This document shows, one piece after another, positions 27,360 to 35,643 of a stretch of 64,000 nucleotides of DNA. The notes beneath the pieces were generated by a model, which worked only from the letters and a program-made list of their open reading frames with translations, was not told where the DNA came from and ran no database searches. The DNA comes from Photobacterium atrarenae (lineage in GTDB: Bacteria > Pseudomonadota > Gammaproteobacteria > Enterobacterales > Vibrionaceae): positions 1,116,001 to 1,180,000 of the forward strand of contig NZ_CP101509.1 in NCBI RefSeq assembly GCF_024380015.1, given 5' to 3'. The position numbers and the translations under genes were made by a program. Within the stretch, counting starts at the first letter, position 1, and the number at the start of each line of letters is the position of its first letter.

Positions 27360-27772
27360 CGGCGAGTGTGGCGACCACGGGATGAGCGCTCTTTGTGCGC
27401 AGACGCCGCTTTGGCTTGTGATTTCAAAATAGAATCCACCGTCAGTGCCATGGGCTCTTTTGGTTTGAGGCCGTGTGGGAAGGTACGCGCACGTGGCGGC
27501 AATTCAAACTCTTCGCTGGATGCACGCGGCATCCGCTTAAACCGGTAAAGGTAAAAGTTCTCCAGTTTCTCTCTTGCCCACTCGGTTTTCTTTAAATATT
27601 TGACACTGCTGGCAATGGACGGATTGGTATGAAAGCAGTTAAACCGCATGGCGGTATCCAGAATTTCCCAGCCGTAAAAATCGACCAGCTCCTGCAGCAA
27701 TGTTTCTAACTTCAGACCGTGCAGGGGGTTATTTTGCTGTAACTCAATTCTTTGTTCTTCCGTCATCATCAT
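27356..27772 (-). CDS. VF530-family (DUF2132) DNA-binding protein
   Basis: 138 aa. The core [58 protein letters not shown] is the VF530 domain, named after a Vibrio fischeri protein. Its wording here is nearly canonical, including FLRKTPWAR-like [10 protein letters not shown] and the YR(F)KRMPR end. A basic tail ([18 protein letters not shown]) follows. Family members are small helical proteins thought to bind DNA; the physiological role is unknown. Confidence 0.85.
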   Translation of the reverse strand: MMMTEEQRIELQQNNPLHGLKLETLLQELVDFYGWEILDTAMRFNCFHTNPSIASSVKYLKKTEWAREKLENFYLYRFKRMPRASSEEFELPPRARTFPHGLKPKEPMALTVDSILKSQAKAASAHKERSSRGRHTRR

Positions 27773-27954
27773 ACGTTTCTCAGTCTCTCATTCGCCGACG
27801 CTGGTTGGTGGGGTGGTTTTCGCACGAGTTTTCAATGGCGCGCCGCGCTGGCACAGATGATTGAACCGTGACATGAAAATTGGAGGCCGGGACTATAGCA
27901 GAAATTGCCTCTCTTCCCTATGATTATCGTTCTGTATATCGAGGATAAGGATTG

Positions 27955-28836
27955 GTGATAAAGATCAGATTATCTATGAGCCGAGACAAAGTGATCGGTA
28001 AGCGTTCAATCCCTTTTCTCATCATCGCGATCTGTGTCGCATTGACCTTTGTGCCGGTGTTCTATCCAATCGAGGTTGACCAGCGCGGGCTGGAATTGCC
28101 CCCGTGCGCGGATGAACCTGTGGTTATCACCCCGATCCATTTTTTCGTGTCGGAAGGTGTGCTCAAAGATCAGACCATGGATGAAGTGCAATTCCGGCTT
28201 CACGACGCCATTCAGACAAGTAACGAAATCCTGACAAACTCCTGTGTGCCGATGCGACGTAAACTCGGGGAAATTCAGGTCGTCGATTTTACCCAAGAGG
28301 TGATGTGGATGATTGAGCATGTTTATCAGGGACTGGCTCGTCAGGTTGGGAAGCCCGCTCTGGAACGGCTTCATGCTCAGCCCAACCATTTTTATGGCGT
28401 GATGCTGGGCAAAAGCGACCGCTATTTTGATGACTTCTCCGGCGAAGCGGCGGTCGAGCTGAACGATCGCATGTTTGTGATTGCCCATGATGCCGATGAT
28501 GACACGGTCGAACATGAACTGGGCCACTTGGCCTGGGCGCAGCATCAGGAACTGATCTGGTTCTCATATTTGTCGCTCCGGTTGAATCGAACGACCTCCG
28601 AAGCCAATCAAAACAAGTTGAAGCCCTACGCTCGCGGTTATAGCTGTTCAGGTGAAGGGACGGTAATGAGTTATCACGACCTGAGGTTGCCGATTTACTC
28701 AAGCCCGGACATTGATTATCGGGGGAATGTTTGTGGGGATGCAAACAAGGCGGATAATGCCCGCATCATGCGGGATTATGCTCAGGCCTTGAGACAACAG
28801 ATACTCGCCGGCCAGGACGTGCAAGTGAACAAGTGA
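27955..28836 (+). CDS. Metzincin-like zinc metalloprotease, membrane-anchored
   Basis: 293 aa. One N-terminal hydrophobic segment (FLIIAICVALTFVPVFY, residues 21-37) anchors or exports the protein. The zinc motif H187-E188-L-G-H191-x5-H197 has the metzincin i, i+4, i+10 spacing, with Trp in place of the usual Gly at i+7. A Met-turn-like MSY follows at M238 (GTVMSYHD). Cys51, Cys97, Cys216-region and Cys-region near the C-terminus could form disulfides. The start is GTG 27955 after GAGGATAAGG; ATG 27976 is an alternative. The substrate is unknown. No pro-peptide cysteine switch is obvious. Confidence 0.68.
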   Translation: MIKIRLSMSRDKVIGKRSIPFLIIAICVALTFVPVFYPIEVDQRGLELPPCADEPVVITPIHFFVSEGVLKDQTMDEVQFRLHDAIQTSNEILTNSCVPMRRKLGEIQVVDFTQEVMWMIEHVYQGLARQVGKPALERLHAQPNHFYGVMLGKSDRYFDDFSGEAAVELNDRMFVIAHDADDDTVEHELGHLAWAQHQELIWFSYLSLRLNRTTSEANQNKLKPYARGYSCSGEGTVMSYHDLRLPIYSSPDIDYRGNVCGDANKADNARIMRDYAQALRQQILAGQDVQVNK

Positions 28837-29068
28837 TGTCCGCAGCTTCCTTGAAGACGGCGAAAGGCGTCAATCTGTCGGTAGAATAACCAGTCATTCA
28901 CATCTTCTTACAGATTTGATGCAAATCAAACTCTTGCCAGTTATCATTTTGTTAATAAGAAAGTGTGCGCAACTCGGAATCATAACTTGCATTTTTAATG
29001 TATGTTAGTGGCGTTTCGTTGAGCGCAACTGAGCGTTGTTCATTCATTTTCACAACCGGATAGACCCC

Positions 29069-29521
29069 ATGATCAAAAAAATGACGTTGCTGACCTTACT
29101 CCTGGGCGGGCTGCTGAACACATCGCTGGCGCATGCCTTTGAGGATGCATACGGCGAAGCGTTGTCCTGGCAGGGAAAATGGAAGGTGGTGAACTATTGG
29201 GCGGAATGGTGTGGACCATGCCGTCGGGAGATCCCGGCGTTTAATCAGTTATCGACGGAATTTGACGGGCAAGTCATGATGATCGGCGTGAACTTCGACA
29301 GCCTTGCCGGGCAGGATTTGATTCAAACGTTGGAACGGTTGGACATCCGGTTTCCGGTGCTGAGCGAGCCGTCGAAAATCAAGGCCAATTTGCCACAACC
29401 GGTTGTGTTGCCGACCACCTATATTGTCAATCCTCAAGGTGAGCCTGTGAAGATGCTGGTGGGCGAGCAATCCCGGCAGGACATCCAACAGGCGCTCGCG
29501 GCGGTACAGAACGCCACATAA
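29069..29521 (+). CDS. TlpA-like periplasmic thioredoxin
   Basis: 150 aa. A Sec signal peptide (to about AHAFE) precedes a thioredoxin fold with the active site WCGPC in WAEWCGPCRREIPAFNQL, and the cis-Pro region LPTTYIVNPQGE. This is a TlpA/ResA-type thiol-disulfide protein that keeps partner cysteines reduced. I chose ATG 29069 because the upstream extension is hydrophilic. It lies 75 bases before the BNR lipoprotein gene, which has an unusual Cys cluster that could be its client. Confidence 0.88.
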   Translation: MIKKMTLLTLLLGGLLNTSLAHAFEDAYGEALSWQGKWKVVNYWAEWCGPCRREIPAFNQLSTEFDGQVMMIGVNFDSLAGQDLIQTLERLDIRFPVLSEPSKIKANLPQPVVLPTTYIVNPQGEPVKMLVGEQSRQDIQQALAAVQNAT

Positions 29522-29596
29522 CGAACGACCCCCGCAGCGCCTGCTGCACCCCAACCCGTATTCAATTACTTTATTCATGATGATTAAGGACTTCCG

Positions 29597-30850
29597 ATGA
29601 AGCGAATGATCTGCGCTTTGAGCTTGCCGTTACTGCTTGTTACGGCTTGTACTTCCCAATCCCAACAGGCTCAATTTCAACAAGAGCAGCCCCAGCAACC
29701 CAGCGTCAACCAGCTGGTCAGCCCGGCCGGGGATCACAGCAGCTTGTCGCGCCTGTTTACCAACAGTGACGGCCAGGTGTACCTGTCCTGGGTGGAAGAG
29801 AATGCGGAGACTCAAGTCAGCCGCTTGCGCTACGCCACGCTTGAGGATGGTCATTGGCATGAGCCGGCCACCATCGCGTCCGGGGATAACTGGTTTGTGA
29901 ACTGGGCGGACTTCCCCTCCATGATTGCTGACGGTGATCGCCTTGCCGCGCACTGGCTGCAAAAGCGGGCCGATGGCAAATATGACTACGATGTCAAAGT
30001 GGCTTTTTCCGGCGATCACGGTCGTCAGTGGGGAGAGGCGATGACGCCGCACAAAGACGGTGTCAGTGCTGAACATGGTTTTGTCAGTATGCTGCCGCTG
30101 TCCGGCCAGCAAACCTTTGTCACCTGGCTTGACGGCCGTTATACCAAAAGCGGGCACGGCGAAGGCAGTCACGCTCACGGCCATGGTGGCGGTGCAATGA
30201 CCCTTCGCGCCGGGATCTTTGACAGCAAAAGCAACACCGTCGATGAATGGGAGCTGGATCATCGGGTGTGCGATTGCTGCCAGACCAGTGCTGCGATGAC
30301 CAGCGAAGGGCCGATTGTGGCCTACCGGGATCGCTCCGAATCCGAGATCCGCGATATTTCCGTCGTCCGCTATGTCGATCAGCAATGGACACAGCCAACT
30401 GCGGTGTACGCAGATTACTGGCAAATCGAAGGCTGTCCGGTCAACGGCCCGGCGATCACCGCAGCAGACGAGCAGGTCGCTGTGGCCTGGTTTACCATGA
30501 GTGGCGATGTGGCGCAGGTGAAATTGGCGGTTTCAAACGATGCGGGAGCGACTTTTGCTGCGCCGGTGATGATCAGCAAAGGAAATACCATGGGACGGAT
30601 TGCGATCACCACGCTGGATTCCGGTGATATTGCAGTGGCCTGGATGGATCAGCAAGGCGAAAAAGCGCTAATTAACGTCGCGAAGTACAGTCAGCAAGGT
30701 GTGCTGCTGAATAAGGTGGTCGCTGCAGAGACCCCTGCGGCCCGCTCGACCGGCTTTCCTTCACTGACGGCCGCGGGTGAGAACCTGTATCTGTCGTGGA
30801 CCCAGGTGGGGGAAAGCAAACAGGTGAAGACGGCTCAGATAGCGCTGTAA
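29597..30850 (+). CDS. BNR/sialidase-like beta-propeller lipoprotein with His-rich and CDCC motifs
   Basis: 417 aa. The lipoprotein signal ends at LLLVTAC. Asp-box motifs of the sialidase propeller are visible (SGDHGRQWG; SNDAGATFAAP). Two features are unusual. A His-rich loop HGEGSHAHGHGGG contains H187, H192, H194 and H196. A CDCCQTSA cluster has C225, C227 and C228. Both suggest metal binding on the propeller. The TlpA thioredoxin gene just upstream may serve these cysteines. True sialidase activity is unproven, since the Arg triad is not evident. A terminator follows the gene. Confidence 0.72.
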   Translation: MKRMICALSLPLLLVTACTSQSQQAQFQQEQPQQPSVNQLVSPAGDHSSLSRLFTNSDGQVYLSWVEENAETQVSRLRYATLEDGHWHEPATIASGDNWFVNWADFPSMIADGDRLAAHWLQKRADGKYDYDVKVAFSGDHGRQWGEAMTPHKDGVSAEHGFVSMLPLSGQQTFVTWLDGRYTKSGHGEGSHAHGHGGGAMTLRAGIFDSKSNTVDEWELDHRVCDCCQTSAAMTSEGPIVAYRDRSESEIRDISVVRYVDQQWTQPTAVYADYWQIEGCPVNGPAITAADEQVAVAWFTMSGDVAQVKLAVSNDAGATFAAPVMISKGNTMGRIAITTLDSGDIAVAWMDQQGEKALINVAKYSQQGVLLNKVVAAETPAARSTGFPSLTAAGENLYLSWTQVGESKQVKTAQIAL

Positions 30851-30888
30851 ACCGTATCCTGAGTGAAGTACACACATGATGGCGATTC

Positions 30889-30919
30889 AAAGGGCATGGG
30901 GCAATCCTATGCCCTTTTT
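30889..30919 (+). terminator. Intrinsic terminator after the BNR lipoprotein gene
   Basis: AGGGCAT pairs with ATGCCCT (30891-30897 with 30909-30915), followed by TTTT; the loop is 11 bases. Confidence 0.75.
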
Positions 30920-31050
30920 GTTGGAGGATCAGCCTATACGGCGCATGCCCTGTGATTAATGCGTACTGCTAATGCGAATTATTTTCACTTGCAATTGATT
31001 ATGCGCGATCGTAATATCTGCGCCCACTCATAATCACATGCAATATAATA

Positions 31051-32718
31051 ATGAAATACAATCAGTTATCAGTATTTTTCACTGTCGCTTTTTTGGGTGG
31101 CTGCAATAGCCACGCCACCAGTGAAGACACCGGGACGCAGACCTCCAAGCCAACCCAGACGCAAGGTGAATCGTCTGCCCAGACGGCACAAACGTTGGAG
31201 CTGACCAGCGAGCATATCCAACAACTCGATGTATCGACCCTGACATTTGAAGCGCCGGGTGTTTCCGTTCAAACCGCGGGTCAAGTCAGCCAGATCCAGA
31301 CCAACTTTGGCCGGGCCTCGGTCGATCCGGGTACGGGCCTGTTTGTGTTTCAGCCCTACACAGCACAGGTCGCGCTCAAGCAAGCGGATACCCATCCGGT
31401 TTCCCTTCAGGCTTCCGCCCTGCACTATCATTTTGAAATCCGTTATCAAGTTGATGGCGTGGCGTACCAGGTGTCCGGATACGCGTTGCCTCAGCATCAG
31501 CAAGCCGATCAGACGTTCGTGCCGCGTTATCTGAAGGTCGATACCGAAGGACAGGTGCTGAGCCCGGACGAGCAGGTGATGACCCTGGCCAAAACAGATT
31601 GGTCCTGTGTGCAGGACGCGCAAACCGGCCTGACCTGGCAAACATTGCAGGCTAGTGGCGAGTTTGCGTTTGATTCCAGCTATTACTGGGGCGATCGCAG
31701 CCAGCACCATCGGGATTTTGCCCAAGCGTCGTGTGGCCTGACCGGCACCTGTAATACCGACACTCTGGTCGCTGCGGCAAATCAGCAGCAGCTGTGCGGT
31801 CAATCTGACTGGCGGCTGCCGACCCGGAATGAGTGGAAAACGATTCTGTCCCAGCAGTTAACTGATGAAGCCCAGCGACTGTCGCCGATCGACAGCTTCT
31901 ATTTTCCTTTTGTGGATGCCAATTATGATGAAGCGTATTGGACCGGCACCTTCACCCAGTATGCGAACGGCCATGACGCCGATGCGACACCGGGCGATTG
32001 GCAGGGCTCGAATTCGACGGTGGGCGATGCCCATGTGATGTGGATGGGCAGCGATTTTGCGGATGACCGGATGCCGCCGCGCTCAACCAATGAGCCGCGC
32101 CTGACCATGCTGGTCAGCGGCGCGGTGATTGCCGATGAAGCCAAAGATAGCATTGATGAAGTCACGGCGACCCTCAAGCCGGAGATCAACGCCGATGGCG
32201 ATGAAGATGCCAACTGGCAGAACCGTTTCGTCAAAAACGGCGTATCCGGTCAGCCGCTGGTGGACCAGTCGGCTCAAGTGTGGGCGTGTACCACAGATAC
32301 CTACTTTGCATCGGAAGTCCCAAATACTCAGATCCTCTGGCAGCGGGTGGACAAAGACCTGCCGGGGATGACGTTTGAGCAGGCCCGCAGCTATGTTGAC
32401 ACCATCAATGCCGCGACTCTGTGTGGCCGTAATGACTGGCGTCTGCCGACGGAAACCGAACTTAAATCGATTCTGGTAGATAGTTTTGTATTCGACATGG
32501 AAGGGATGTCTTACCGGGCGGGCTACGTGAACTCTATTTTTAACGACACCGTGGTCGAAGAGAACAGTTATTACTGGACGCAAACTGCTGGTGAATATTT
32601 TCCGGAAACTCAGCATATGGCCGTGGCATTCCAGTCGGAATGGGCAGAAAGCAGCGGTGAAACGAACAGCTCGTTGTATCGGGTACGCTTGATCTCAACC
32701 TCGGTGAAGCAGCAATGA
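31051..32718 (+). CDS. DUF1566 (Lcl-domain) lipoprotein
   Basis: 555 aa. The lipoprotein signal ends at AFLGGC. A low-complexity Thr/Gln linker and a beta-rich region follow. Two DUF1566 domains come next, with cores CGQSDWRLPTRNEWKTIL (from residue ~249) and CGRNDWRLPTETELKSIL (from ~458). DUF1566 domains have the lectin-like Lcl/FGE-type fold and appear in surface proteins. The last four bases overlap the start of the next gene (ATGA), so the two are made together. The ligand is unknown. Confidence 0.8.
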   Translation: MKYNQLSVFFTVAFLGGCNSHATSEDTGTQTSKPTQTQGESSAQTAQTLELTSEHIQQLDVSTLTFEAPGVSVQTAGQVSQIQTNFGRASVDPGTGLFVFQPYTAQVALKQADTHPVSLQASALHYHFEIRYQVDGVAYQVSGYALPQHQQADQTFVPRYLKVDTEGQVLSPDEQVMTLAKTDWSCVQDAQTGLTWQTLQASGEFAFDSSYYWGDRSQHHRDFAQASCGLTGTCNTDTLVAAANQQQLCGQSDWRLPTRNEWKTILSQQLTDEAQRLSPIDSFYFPFVDANYDEAYWTGTFTQYANGHDADATPGDWQGSNSTVGDAHVMWMGSDFADDRMPPRSTNEPRLTMLVSGAVIADEAKDSIDEVTATLKPEINADGDEDANWQNRFVKNGVSGQPLVDQSAQVWACTTDTYFASEVPNTQILWQRVDKDLPGMTFEQARSYVDTINAATLCGRNDWRLPTETELKSILVDSFVFDMEGMSYRAGYVNSIFNDTVVEENSYYWTQTAGEYFPETQHMAVAFQSEWAESSGETNSSLYRVRLISTSVKQQ

Positions 32719-35327
32719 GCGGCTCGAATCTGAAATTCAGTGCGGTCGCGCTGGGTGTATCCCTGATGCTCAGTGCCTGTAACGGCTCCGAGGGCCAGCC
32801 GTCGTCAGCGGTTGGTCGTGAAACGAGTGGGACGCCGACGACAACGGAAGGCACCCAAACGGTCGCCTTAACGCCGAAAGCACAGGTGACGCAAGGGGCG
32901 CAGTTTTCTTATCAATATGCGCTGAAGCCGGGTCAATCCCTGCGGTTGATCGAGCCGCCGAAGCTGGGCGAGGTGATCCTTGCAGGCGATACGCTCACCT
33001 ATCAGGCGCCTATAACTGCCACCGGGGCGGATGCGTTCCGGCTTGAATTAGTGGATGCCGATCGGGTCACGGAAATCCGTTGGTTGCTGCGGGTGGATCA
33101 GAACCCGCAGCGCTTTAGCCAAATCGATCTGCAGGACCCGGCAGCCGCGCCGCACTGGCAGTGTGTCTCGGACGCGGAGACGCATCAGGGGATCACCTGG
33201 GCAGTGCCGACAGCGCCATCGCAGGAAACCTATGCCTGGCAGGATTGGGTGGCGACGTTGCCGAATTTAGCCGCGCAGTGCTTTTTGGAGGACAGCGCGT
33301 GTAATACCGCGGCGTTGATCGACTATGCCAACGCGCAGCAGTGGTGCGGCAAGGACGACTGGCGATTGCCGTTCGGTTATGAAATGAAAAATTTGGTGAG
33401 CGAGCAGGACTATGCGCTGGATCGCAACCAGGCCGCGATTGATCCGTATTTCTTCCCGCAGGTTGGGTTTGAATCGTACTGGCTGGCAGAAGATGCCAGT
33501 GAGCTGCAAGTCGATAACCTGGCGTATCGCCAAAGTTTCGGGGCGAACCGACACACGGTGGCGACCCAGAATAAGCGCAAACCGGCCTCGGTAATGCTGG
33601 TCAGCGGCGAGTACCGCGATCCGACACTGCCGAGTCAGCAAGTTGAGCCACAGCCGGAAGCGGAGAGCTTTATCCGCCTCAATGCACACGGGCAGCCGCT
33701 GGCACGGGAGGCGCAGCAGGACAGCTACGCGCAGACGCCGTGGCGTTGTCTGGACGATATGCGCGGACTGGTGCGGGATAACCTGTTCCTGCGCGACGGC
33801 CGTTTCTCTTATGTGTACTGGCTGACGCCGAGCCCTGACGATGTGACGCACACTGCCAACACCTTCGTCGCGGATACTGACGTTGCTCAGTGTGATCAGG
33901 ACACCTGTACTCTGGACGGGCTGCTACAGCAGCTCAATGATGCGAACACCTGTGGCCGTACCGACTGGCGGGTGCCAACCGCGGCAGAGCTGGCGTTGTT
34001 GCTGCATCAGGACGTTGCTGGCGGTGATTACTCGCTGTTTTATCAGACGTCTCTGAATCACCCTGAAGCCGGGGATTACTGGGTCCGGACAACATCCGGG
34101 TTCGGGACTCTGGCATTGCCGTCCGTCTCCGGCTTGACGCCGGTCCCGGCACAACCGGGCCAGCAGGCGCGGGTGTTGCTGATGGCGACGGAGTTTGAGC
34201 CGCGGGCCACCGAAGATCCGCGCTCGGTCAACAACCATGGTCAGCCGAACATGGCCCGGCTGCGTCAGGACTATGCGACATCCCCGGCGAACTGGCCGGC
34301 ACCGTTTGTCGATGATATCGTGCAGCATCAAACCATGGGGCTGATGCCCAAACCTGAGTTTCCGCATGCCAACCCGTATCAGGCCGACAAAGTCGAGCTG
34401 GGTCGGCAACTTTTCTTCGACACGTTTTTGTCACGGGCCGGGGATGTGTCTTGCGCCAGCTGCCATGATCCGCAAAAAGGCTGGACTGATCAGCGTGAAG
34501 TCTCTATCGGTCATGATCGCCAGCGGGGCAAACGAAATGCGCCGACCATCGTCAACAGCGCCTTTTTGCCGGTCCTGTTCTGGGATGGCCGGGCGCTGGA
34601 TCTGGAGCAGCAAGCGCTGATGCCAATCCAGGATCCGCTGGAAATGGCCGAGTCACTGCCGCACTTGGTTGAGCGGCTGAATGCGCACCCGACCTACCCG
34701 GCATCATTTGAAGCGGTGTTTCGTCAGGGGCCGATCACGGCCGAGCAGCTCGGCATGGCTCTGGCGACCTTCCAGCGTACCATTGTGAGTCAGGAAAGCC
34801 GGTTTGACCGATTCCTGGCCCAGGCCCCGGCGGGAGAAACCAGCGCGCTGACTGATCAGGAATTGTGGGGATTGGATATTTACCGTCGCAACGGGCGCTG
34901 CGTGAACTGTCATATGGGACCGGAGCTGACTAACCATGCCTTTGAAAATGTCGGACTGACCTATTATCAGGCGTTCTACGAAGATCTGGGCCAGTTCAAC
35001 GTTAATGGCAACAGCGACAGTGTCGGGAAGTTCAAAACGCCATCGCTACGTGACGTGATGAACACCGGGCCGTGGTTCCATAACGGCTTGGTGCATACCA
35101 TGGACGGGGTGATCTCCATGTATTCGGAAGGCATGGCCAGCAATGCGCCGTTTGGCTGGAGCAAGTACGATCCGAACTACCCGAAGTTGTCTGAAAAAAT
35201 CCGGCCGCTTAATCTGACGCTACAGGAAGCACAGGCTCTGAAAGCCTTCATGCAGGCAATTACCGCAGAGAGCCCACGGCAGTCGGCGACGGCTGAGCAG
35301 CTCGGGATTGAACCGTCAGGTTCGTGA
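32715..35327 (+). CDS. Lipoprotein fusing two DUF1566 domains to a di-heme cytochrome c peroxidase/MauG-like domain
   Basis: 870 aa. The lipoprotein signal ends at LMLSAC. Two DUF1566 domains have cores CGKDDWRLPFGYEMKNL (from residue ~211) and CGRTDWRVPTAAELALLL (from ~413). From about residue 540 a cytochrome c peroxidase/MauG-type unit follows. It has VELGRQLFFDTFLS, heme motif 1 C580-A-S-C583-H584, RNAPTIVNSAF...FWDGRA, heme motif 2 C729-V-N-C732-H733 and FKTPSLRDV...WFHNG. It should be an outer-membrane-anchored, c-type di-heme enzyme that reduces peroxide or oxidises a protein residue. The co-translated DUF1566 lipoprotein is its likely partner. The fusion is uncommon in my knowledge. 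Confidence 0.85.
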   Translation: MSGSNLKFSAVALGVSLMLSACNGSEGQPSSAVGRETSGTPTTTEGTQTVALTPKAQVTQGAQFSYQYALKPGQSLRLIEPPKLGEVILAGDTLTYQAPITATGADAFRLELVDADRVTEIRWLLRVDQNPQRFSQIDLQDPAAAPHWQCVSDAETHQGITWAVPTAPSQETYAWQDWVATLPNLAAQCFLEDSACNTAALIDYANAQQWCGKDDWRLPFGYEMKNLVSEQDYALDRNQAAIDPYFFPQVGFESYWLAEDASELQVDNLAYRQSFGANRHTVATQNKRKPASVMLVSGEYRDPTLPSQQVEPQPEAESFIRLNAHGQPLAREAQQDSYAQTPWRCLDDMRGLVRDNLFLRDGRFSYVYWLTPSPDDVTHTANTFVADTDVAQCDQDTCTLDGLLQQLNDANTCGRTDWRVPTAAELALLLHQDVAGGDYSLFYQTSLNHPEAGDYWVRTTSGFGTLALPSVSGLTPVPAQPGQQARVLLMATEFEPRATEDPRSVNNHGQPNMARLRQDYATSPANWPAPFVDDIVQHQTMGLMPKPEFPHANPYQADKVELGRQLFFDTFLSRAGDVSCASCHDPQKGWTDQREVSIGHDRQRGKRNAPTIVNSAFLPVLFWDGRALDLEQQALMPIQDPLEMAESLPHLVERLNAHPTYPASFEAVFRQGPITAEQLGMALATFQRTIVSQESRFDRFLAQAPAGETSALTDQELWGLDIYRRNGRCVNCHMGPELTNHAFENVGLTYYQAFYEDLGQFNVNGNSDSVGKFKTPSLRDVMNTGPWFHNGLVHTMDGVISMYSEGMASNAPFGWSKYDPNYPKLSEKIRPLNLTLQEAQALKAFMQAITAESPRQSATAEQLGIEPSGS

Positions 35328-35372
35328 TAACCGGCGTCACGCGTCCCAACGCGGGAAATGACCCAATTGACC

Positions 35373-35399
35373 AGCAGCGCTTCGGCGCTGCTTTTTTTC
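35373..35399 (+). terminator. Intrinsic terminator after the DUF1566/peroxidase operon
   Basis: AGCAGCGC-TTCG-GCGCTGCT followed by TTTTTT, a perfect 8-bp stem with a TTCG loop, 45 bases after the stop. Confidence 0.9.
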
Positions 35400-35643
35400 G
35401 CGCCGGCTTAGCCAGGATGACTTCGCCCGGAAGGAGTGTGGCTTCAAACACAAATGCATCGCCAGCTTTTAAGTTGGGTTGTTGTCGGGGCTTTAATTAG
35501 TCCTTTATCTTCAATGATTTAATGTCGAATCGTCTTCTTATTGTCGCTCTAGTCATTATGCCATGAGTTAAACTCATTCGCTTCAGGGCTGAAATGTTAC
35601 AAAAATGTTCCCCATGGTGAACAACAGGTAACAAGGAATGTCC
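35400..35643. other. Promoter-bearing gap before the first BCCT gene
   Basis: About 240 bases after the terminator. No gene is visible. The right half is AT-rich and should carry the promoter of the BCCT1-aldo/keto reductase operon. AACAAGGA at its end is the ribosome-binding site that favours ATG 35644. Confidence 0.5.

Noticed and set aside
35400..35475. A protein-like minus-strand stretch reading AGDAFVFEATLLPGEVILAK.
   Set aside because: No start codon in a sensible position; a stop lies shortly upstream and the frame runs into the terminator and the antisense of the peroxidase gene. Possibly a remnant, but not supportable.
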